Source of the DNA: Linanthus parryae | Taxonomy: Eukaryota > Streptophyta > Magnoliopsida > Ericales > Polemoniaceae | Length of the DNA stretch: 64,000 nt | NCBI GenBank assembly: GCA_023055425.1 | Contig: JALGPY010000006.1 | Span: 76,568,435 to 76,632,434, forward strand | Direction: 5' to 3' | Part shown: piece after piece, positions 57,502-64,000 of the stretch | How the letters are laid out: every line of letters starts with the position of its first letter | How positions within the stretch are numbered: position 1 is the first letter of the stretch | Position numbers and translations under genes: made by a program | Notes under the pieces: model-generated | Told to the model about the DNA's origin: nothing | Seen by the model: only the letters and a program-made list of their open reading frames with translations | Database searches by the model: none

Positions 57502-58666
57502 GGTTTCAGAGTTCAGGGAAAAGAGAATTTGGTGTGAAAGATGAAAAAGAGTTTGTATGTCTTGAAGCAGGCACCGCGACAGTGGTATAGGAAGTTTGAC
57601 TCATTCATGGGGGAGCATGGATACAAGAAGACAACTTCATATCATTGTCTGTTTGTGAAGAATTTCTCTGACGGTGATTCGATCATTCTTCTTCTGTATG
57701 TCGATGACATGTTGATCGTTGGTCATGATGCCAGCAAGATTGCCAGGCTGAAGAAGGAGTTGGGAAAATCCTTTGCTATGAAGGATTTGGGGTCTGCGGA
57801 GCAAATTCTGGGTATGAGAATTTTGCGAGACCGGAAAGCCAAGAGGCTTTGGTTATCTCAGGAGTCCTACATTGAGAAGGTCCTGAAGAGGTTCAATATG
57901 GACCAGCGCGAAGCCAGTAAGTACACCTCTTGCTGGTCACTTCAAGTTGAGCTCAAAGCAGAGTCCCAAGACAAAGGCAAAGAAGGAAGACATGATGTCG
58001 ATTATGTATGCTTCAACAGTGGGTAGTTTGATGTACGCCATGGTGTGTACAAGACCGGACATAGCTCATGCGGTTGGCATTGTCAGCCGGTTTCTCTCCA
58101 ATCCAGGTAGAGAGCATTGGTCTGCGGTTAAGTGGATCTTCAGGTATCTCAGGGGTACTTCTCAGTTGTGTATTTCCTTTGGAAATGGTGATCCTACTCT
58201 TTTTAATTTTACGGATGCTGACATGGCTGGGGATATTGATTCGAGAAAGTCTACGTCTAGGTATCTGAACACTATTGCAGGGGGAGCAGTGTCGTGGCAG
58301 TCTAGGTTGCAGAAATGTGTTGCATAGTCTACTATTGAGGCTGAGTTTATTGCAACTACTGAGGGTTGCAAAGGAGTTTCTTTGGATGAAGAAGTTGTTA
58401 CAGCAATTGGGGTTGAAGCAAGAGAAGTATACTCTGTACTGCGACAGTCAGAGTGCTATCCATCTTAGCAAGAACTCGAGTTTTCACTCGCGATCCAAAC
58501 ACATCGATGTGAGGTATCACTGTATTAGAGATGTCTTGGATGGGAAGTCGGTTGAATTTTTCAAGATTCATACCGACGACAATGGTGCTGATATGATGAC
58601 GAAGTTCGTACCGGTTGCGAAGCTTGAAGTGTGTAGAAACATCGCGGGTATGGAGTCCTCCATATG
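57502..58666 (+). pseudogene. Copia III RT C-half and RNase H
   Basis: Continues as KKSLYVLKQAPRQWYRKFDS (57541), with the intact active-site box LLLYVDDMLIVG (near 57690-57725), then KDLGSAEQILGMRILRDRK. A frameshift near 57940-58020 leads to GSLMYAMVCTRPDIAHAVGI and RNase H (TDADMAGDIDSRKSTSRYL; SRSKHIDVRYHCIRDVLDGK at about 58486-58545), broken by a stop at 58325-58327. It ends ADMMTKFVPVAKLEVCRN before the PPT and 3' LTR. Confidence 0.85.
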
Positions 58667-58682
58667 AGGTGGAGGGAGAGAA

Positions 58683-59501
58683 TGTTGGTGTGGGGTCCAC
58701 CACATATGGTGGACTCACCTACATTGAATAATTGCTCTTTTGAGAGTAATTAAAGAAAAACAAAAAGAACAAAAAAAGGGTTGGCATTATCTTTGTTGGC
58801 TGGTGGTGTATATCGTTGGCTTTTGTATCACACAATTGTGTGTGTGTGGCTTCGAGTGTGCCACGTGGGCCAATCTGGTGATTGTTACTCACATATTGTG
58901 AGTGGGTGTCTCACGGGCAGAGGCAACAGAGAGTGAGAGAGAGTAGCAGCAGCGGGTGAAGAAAAACACAGAGGCTACTGCTGGGTATTTTGGAGGTTCG
59001 ACCAGCAACTTCGCCGGCAAGTTCAACAGTGAAAGTTGGTCCGTTTAGTCTCATATTTCGGGGGATTGATCCTTGCGTCGTACTATTTCAATTTACCGGT
59101 TCGGATCTTCTCCTCCTCCTCTCTTTGTGTTATCCCCAATTGCTAGTAAAGTAGAGTTTCTACTTTGCTTGTTCACTTAATTGGTGTTGGTGGGGGTTGT
59201 TGATCCCAAGATAGTTGATTTCTTGGATGTGATTATACTCTAGTGGCACTAGAGTAGTGTATCCTACTATTGTTGATTATAGTGGAAGATTTGAGTCGAG
59301 AGTGGCTCCGTGGTTTTTCCCATTTTCGGATTTTCCACGTTAAAATTGTGGTTGTCTCGTTTTTAGTTTATTGTCTTCAATTACTTGTCCGGTTCTCCGT
59401 TTAGTTGCACGTTATTGTGGGAAAAATTTGATTCTTTGGGCGTTTTTGCTTCCGCTACGGCTTTTTGATTTAGTCGTGTTTTGAGCCCGGATTCCCCAAC
59501 A
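58683..59501 (+). mobile_element. 3' LTR of Copia III
   Basis: 819 bp, direct repeat of 47069-47881, followed by the target duplication TATAT. Confidence 0.92.
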
Positions 59502-59802
59502 TATATAACATATGCACATTTTTGGAGGTGTAGTTGAGTCGGCTTGATTTCTATTTTTAAATTTTTTTAAGCATTAGCCTTGAGGTCCTGGCGAGTCAAT
59601 CAACTCAATTTTCTTTACAGGTTCTCACGTCAATGTAGAGGAGTTTATTCTTGAAATGAAGAAAAAACATCGTTACCAATTATATGAATACGAGTTGCTG
59701 CAAACAGAATAAACCCTTAACTCCTTTTGATATATTTCAAATGTTTCATACAAAGCGAGAAAGAAACAAGTCCAAGCATCGAATCCGACAAGTTAAAAGA
59801 TA

Positions 59803-60063
59803 CTTCTTCCGTTTTTTCTCTTTCTCTACGTTCTGACTTTTGTTACTATTCACGGGGTCACTTTGACCCGGTGATTTGGATAGCAAAACGCTTTAATATT
59901 TTGACAATCTTTTCATGGTGTTGTAGAGCAAAAGTTGTTCTATAACATGGTGAAAAATACTGTCAAAAGATTATGTCGTTTTGCGATCCAAATCACCCGG
60001 TCAAAGTGACCCAGATACGAGTCAAAAAGTCAAAACGTATAGAAAGAGAAAAAACGGAAGAAG
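59803..60063. mobile_element. Stowaway-type MITE, best preserved copy
   Basis: 261-bp nearly perfect inverted repeat, ends CTTCTTCCGTTTTTTCTC and its complement, flanked by TA (59801-59802 and 60064-60065). It lies about 500 bp downstream of the cold-shock gene stop codon. Confidence 0.9.
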
Positions 60064-60567
60064 TACTACATAAATTTTGTGGCATTTCCAAAAAAGAAAA
60101 ATCTCACAAATTTTTCATTGCACTCATTCTAGATAAGGAATCTTTCAATTGACACAACATTTCTATCCTATCACACCTCAAAGCCACCAAACTCATAGAG
60201 ATTTCTCTACATTTGTACCATACAAAATTACAAATACTTTTGAACCAAATAGTAAAAATTAATGACGAGTTGAATAAATCTTTCAGAGATTTATGAAGAT
60301 CGTCTCCTTAACGACTTGCAGTGTTGTGTGCAGTGTTGTGGTCCGTTAAGCACTCGGTAGTTACCGAGGTGAAACACGAGTCAGAAAATATATGATCGGA
60401 TCGAACAAATTGAAGAAAACCCCTTCAAATCCTGTCATAGATTCAATGTTCAAAGTACACCAAAACAAAATAGTATATGTTTTTTTCCCTTTTTATATAC
60501 CAAACAGATGAAATGAAGAGAAAACAATCATCACCATTAATTAAGAAAAAGAAATACCAAAACGTAA

Positions 60568-61203
60568 TCAATTTTGAACATTAACACAATCCCTTGCAAA
60601 ATGCCCTTCTTCCCCACAATTGTAACAAACACCACCACCACCACCACCACCACCTCCTCTTCCACGGCCACCCCCACGGCCACCATACCCACGACCGCCA
60701 CGGCCACCGCCGTAGCCGTCATAGCCGCCGCCTCCTCCTCCACGGCCACCACCGCAGTCCCTTGCTATATGCCCCATCCCACCACAATTGTAACACTCAA
60801 TGTCACCATATCCTCCACCACCCCTCCCACCTCTCCTGCCACCGCGGCCTCCGCCATCACCACCGTAGCCACCTCTCCCGCCATCATCATTCCATCTCCC
60901 GCCAAAACCGCCCCTCCCGCCAAAACCGCCTCTCCCGCCGTCCTGCGAAACGCCACGTCCTCTCCGGGAACGCTGAGATCCGCCGACGACGACCACTTCG
61001 ACGGCCTTGCTCCGCCCGTCGTCGCCGGAATCGACAACGAACTCGACCCTCTGCCCCTCCCGGAGTGTACGGAACCCTTCGGCACGGATCTCCGACTGGT
61101 GGACGAACAGATCCTCGCCCTCATCGTCGGGGGCGATGAATCCGAACCCCTTCTGGCCACTGAACCACTTCACCGTGCCGACGGATCTCTGGATCTCCGA
61201 CAT
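60568..61203 (-). CDS. GRP2: Glycine-rich cold-shock-domain protein (GRP2/CSP type)
   Basis: Intact 211-residue single-exon gene. Cold-shock domain at residues 5-75: [20 protein letters not shown] with RNP1 KGFGFI (18-23), LFVHQ as RNP2 (32-36), then [19 protein letters not shown] and [12 protein letters not shown]. Two CCHC zinc knuckles, [14 protein letters not shown] (137-150) and [14 protein letters not shown] (193-206), are separated and preceded by Arg/Gly-Gly-Tyr repeats. Plant proteins with this layout (Arabidopsis CSP2/CSP4, tobacco GRP-2) bind single-stranded RNA/DNA and act as RNA chaperones in cold response and development, in nucleus and cytoplasm. The Met at 61203 directly starts the domain. 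High local GC (Gly codons) contrasts with the AT-rich surroundings. Opposite-strand His/Thr-rich frames are shadows. Confidence 0.93.
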   Translation of the reverse strand: MSEIQRSVGTVKWFSGQKGFGFIAPDDEGEDLFVHQSEIRAEGFRTLREGQRVEFVVDSGDDGRSKAVEVVVVGGSQRSRRGRGVSQDGGRGGFGGRGGFGGRWNDDGGRGGYGGDGGGRGGRRGGRGGGGYGDIECYNCGGMGHIARDCGGGRGGGGGGYDGYGGGRGGRGYGGRGGGRGRGGGGGGGGGVCYNCGEEGHFARDCVNVQN

Positions 61204-61480
61204 TGAATCAGATCGCTTCCCACGAACAAACTAGCCGATCCGATTAGAACCCAGAAAAACTCCGAATCAGACGATTACCGGAGAGACGAAGACATGGATT
61301 GTGGGTTTTGAAGCGCTCTCTCTGATTCGATAATGGCGGCGATTACTCTGAGCTGGGCTTTGTCTGTGTCAGAGTTGTGAGGTCTGGAAGGGATCTTTTA
61401 GAGGTGGTGGTTTGAACGTGTGGGACCAGATTGTTTGTGATCGACGGCTCAGCTCTGAGATAGCGAACTATTCAGTTGGT
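61204..61480 (-). promoter_or_regulatory. 5' leader/promoter region of the cold-shock gene
   Basis: GC-richer, CT/GA-rich stretch upstream of the start, as in many plant 5' untranslated regions. No clear TATA box is seen, and the transcription start cannot be placed. Confidence 0.35.
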
Positions 61481-62561
61481 ATGTGACGGTTGAGATCTTT
61501 CGAGGCTTTATCCATTCGGGACTTTATTTTTCCTTTTCTTTATGATGCTTTTTTTATTCATCACTTATCCAATAGGCAACTTTATCTGGAGTGGTTTGAA
61601 ATACCTTTGTTTTGGGCATTTCATTTAAATAAGATTATCCAACAGAGTTTTTGGTTACCACTTATTTGGGCTTTTACTAGAAGCCTTTGGATGGTCTATT
61701 GACAAAATAGTGTCTATTTTTTTAGGAGAATAGTGTCTTGGTCTTGCTTTGCAGTTGGGTTACAAATGCGGGCATTACACTTTACTTTTTAAACTGACAG
61801 GGCGTTTTGGTACTTTTATTTTGAATGAGGTCCTCTTAGGTTTGATAACTACTATTTTGGGATTGCATAACGTTATTTGAGTATGTATGGTTGAGATAAA
61901 TATAAAGACATTTTACCGTGCTTGCTGAAATTTCGTTCGTTTAATTTAACTTGTTTATTGTAGGTTTTGTAATACAATGCCAATATGTCAATAAGTACTA
62001 ATAATTTATACTCCATATTAAGTTGTGGACATGTTGTATCTATGAATATTTTTTATGTTTCCATATTACTATAATTTTATTTCGCATATTAATATACATT
62101 TTGACAACATCACTATTGTGTAGAAAAAAGAATATGAAAATATAAAAACATAAATAATGATACATTTTGTATACATTTTTCCTCATCAATTTGAAATATA
62201 CAATATTTTACATAAACTAACAGTATTGAGGTATTACAGTCATTTTGGCACATATCCTGCTTCATATCCTGCATCATATCCGACATCACACAAACACAGA
62301 CATGCACCATATCTTATCAGGACTCATCTGACAGCATTCATATCCTTACTCATATCCCAGCATAAGGCTTATCCCTACACACCATATCCTCTACCCAAAC
62401 GAGGCCTTAGAGTCTCGTGGATTAATAGAGGTGCGGGCAAGATGACCTGGACGAACACGATTATCATATTCCCTATAAAATATCAAATTGCGTTTGTTAT
62501 GCGCGAAAGTTAAGGAGTACAAATTATAAGCATAGTCAATCTTTCTAAAATTATACTTCAT
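61481..62561. other. Intergenic, AT-rich; possible MITE
   Basis: No gene. CATATCC-type words repeat tandemly around 62250-62400. GGGCGTTTTGG near 61800 faces CCAAACGAGGCC near 62396-62407, which might be the ends of a decayed TIR element of about 600 bp; no target duplication confirmed. Confidence 0.35.
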
Positions 62562-62945
62562 GTAACAATCCGAGCGAATTATTGTCTTCACATTTTTTTA
62601 TTGGCACCACCAATAAAAATGCTTAATCCTTGAAGGTACTAGTATGATAGCCACACGCAATTGATCGGGCACACGCACGAACACATACTAAACACTGAAC
62701 ATGTTTAATTCTTTTCTTGTCTGATCGATTAAAACTGAACGATTACAATGCTTTAAATAAAAAAACATAACCCTAACTAGATAATTTGACCCAACGGGAT
62801 CGACCCGACCTACTAACTAATTAAATAAACAACTAATTAAACTAATAAAATAAATAAACTAACTAATAATAATAATTAATTAAATAAATGATACTAATTA
62901 ACATAGTAGTACCAGTGACTCATACGATACGGTTGACCCGTATCA
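62562..62945 (-). mobile_element. Probable 3' LTR of a Gypsy element
   Basis: On the minus strand it starts TGATACGGGTCAACC at 62945, directly after a G-rich polypurine tract (CGCGGGGGAGT, 62946-62956), and may end CGGATTGTTACA at 62562. The second LTR is outside the window or lost, so the left end is tentative. Confidence 0.45.
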
Positions 62946-63040
62946 ACTCCCCCGCGGTTGAAAAACGTCTTGTCCTCAAGGAAGATCCGAGATTACGTCC
63001 CATGCGCAGTACGATCGTGGAGACCTTAGTTTAGATCCAA
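62946..63040 (-). pseudogene. Possible tail of a Gypsy polyprotein
   Basis: A minus-strand frame reads RNLGSSLRTRRFSTAGELI just before the polypurine tract, resembling the LRT-rich C-terminal tail of many plant Gypsy polyproteins. Very short; upstream sequence (63041 onward) does not extend it convincingly. Confidence 0.35.
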
Positions 63041-64000
63041 CGCTTATGCTGATGGGTGATAAACATGACTTTTTGGAGAAACTATGTTTTTATTTCGATT
63101 GGGTTGTCAAAAATTAGAGTAGTAGAAATAGTCTGAATTGGGTTCATAATAGTCTGAGTGTGGCCCAAAAGGATTTTCAGTTAAATATTGTGACCCAATT
63201 ATAAGAGAAGGCCCAAATGAAGAAGCAAGGCCAGTGCTGAAGTCATCCCAGTCGGGTCGGAAGCCGTAGCTGGATTTTGAAGCGGGTCTGCTTGATTTCT
63301 GGAGTCCTGATGCAGGGGGTATTTTATTGGTGCGAGTGTGCGAAATCCAAGAAGTACCCATGCTATGCAAATTCTAATCATTTTTTCTAGTTTTCTCTTG
63401 ATAGATAAATCTCACTTTCTCTAATCTCTCTATCAGTTCTTAGCTAAACTACACCGCAATCCATTTTTCCAGAAATAGAATTCTAACCTCCTAAATCATG
63501 AGATCATGAAGCACGTGACCTCACAATTGTCATTGAGATCACTAAAATGTTTAATAGTGAACACTCTGTAGGTCAGTGTAACTTTGTCGCATACGCTGCG
63601 AATTAAGGAAGGTGTAGATAGTGCTTTCTGAGCTGACAGATCTTGGCCACGTGGCAACCATCCAGCACACCATATTGTGCTCGACACACACTGGATCACC
63701 AGCCGAGCTGATCCATGTGGGGGCTGCGAGACAGAGCCCTCGCATACCACTGCACGGGACTTGTAGGGACTTAGTGGTTTGGAGGCTAGAGTAAGCCCTG
63801 TCGCGTGCGAGCCAAGCCCGCACGCGACCTTTAGTAACTGTTTTGAGAGATTTATGGCACGAGCTCCATAAACCCGGTCAATCCGGTCAAACCCGGTCAA
63901 CCCCGTAACGGTTCTGGTATTCGCGCACAACGTGCTGTAACGGTTCCTATATACTCGGACGAACGTACCGTTATGGTTAAGCTAATTAAGCCGCCATTAA
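63041..64000. other. No recognisable gene
   Basis: Short open frames only. The end of the window (63860-64000) has repeated CCCGGTCAA and GTAACGGTT words and a CCTATATACT TATA-like box (about 63947), suggesting part of an LTR continuing beyond the window; no boundaries can be set. Confidence 0.35.

Larger units (their letters stand above)
47069..59501 (+). mobile_element. Copia element III with intact LTRs and target duplication
   Basis: 5' LTR 47069-47881 (813 bp) and 3' LTR 58683-59501 (819 bp), both starting TGTTGGTGTGGGGTCC and ending GGATTCCCCAACA, differing by roughly 5% by eye. Flanked by TATAT at 47064-47068 and 59502-59506. Primer site TGCTATCAGAGCC-like at 47884. PPT GGTGGAGGGAGAGAA ends at 58682. 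Without the nested 6.8 kb it is about 5.6 kb, a normal Copia length. Domain order gag-PR-INT-RT-RH. Confidence 0.92.

Noticed and set aside
60574..61206. Long plus-strand frames opposite the cold-shock gene
   Set aside because: They are the Thr/Pro/His/Ser shadow of GC-rich Gly codons; the minus strand has clear domains.
62240..62410. Tourist/Harbinger MITE ending CCAAACGAGGCC
   Set aside because: The opposite end (GGGCGTTTTGG) matches only partly and no 3-bp duplication could be shown, so it is listed only as a possibility.

Overview
The window looks like repeat-dense nuclear DNA of a flowering plant, most likely a eudicot. The evidence is plant-type Copia and Gypsy retrotransposons primed by plant tRNA-Met and tRNA-Asp, Stowaway/Tourist/hAT/Helitron elements, and two recognisable plant genes. 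Species cannot be told from the sequence. Only two genes look intact: a single-exon C2-domain (SRC2-like) gene at 15302-15952 (-) and a glycine-rich cold-shock-domain gene (GRP2/CSP type) at 60568-61203 (-). Almost everything else is transposon, much of it nested.

Layout. 1-4215: 5' end of an Athila/Tat-like Gypsy element (minus; protease start, gag, tRNA-Asp primer site, 2.1 kb LTR) that landed in a Sirevirus-like Copia element (element A, minus, 4216-10057). The LTR of A is itself split by a solo Gypsy LTR (7747-9184). 10798-12295: a solo Sirevirus-like LTR. 12356-13301: a probable CACTA-type element. 15.1-16.05 kb: the C2 gene. 16.3-19.4 kb: a MITE field (Stowaway, Tourist/Harbinger, hAT relic). 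19.5-20.7 kb: an LTR plus primer site with no polyprotein. 20711-25448: a decayed Copia element. 25449-36778: Sirevirus-like element B, with an extra env-like region and a solo Gypsy LTR (27481-29132) in its gag. 37502-39248: a long-TIR (MULE-like) element. 39640-40148: two MITEs. 41859-46975: a short-LTR retroelement holding pieces of at least three host genes (cold-shock domain, importin beta-1, MSI-type WD40 protein), with a foreign solo LTR at its LTR/primer-site junction. 47069-59501: a Copia element with matching LTRs and target duplication, containing a solo Gypsy LTR (49062-55859) that in turn holds an hAT-like element and a 3.3 kb Helitron. 59.8-61.3 kb: a Stowaway and the cold-shock gene. 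62562-62945: probable 3' LTR of another Gypsy element (minus).

The most interesting signals are: (1) the chimeric gene-capturing retroelement at 41.9-47.0 kb with a 443-codon open frame; (2) four Gypsy LTRs of one family that share a terminal hairpin whose stem bases covary; (3) copy-specific arrays of short palindromes in those LTRs, placed 75-85 bp upstream of a TATA-like box in two of them; and (4) a 16-bp palindrome (TTTCAAGGCCTTGAAA) repeated through LTR and coding parts of the Sirevirus-like elements. All coordinates come from reading the sequence by eye. Family names rest on motif recognition, not on database searches.
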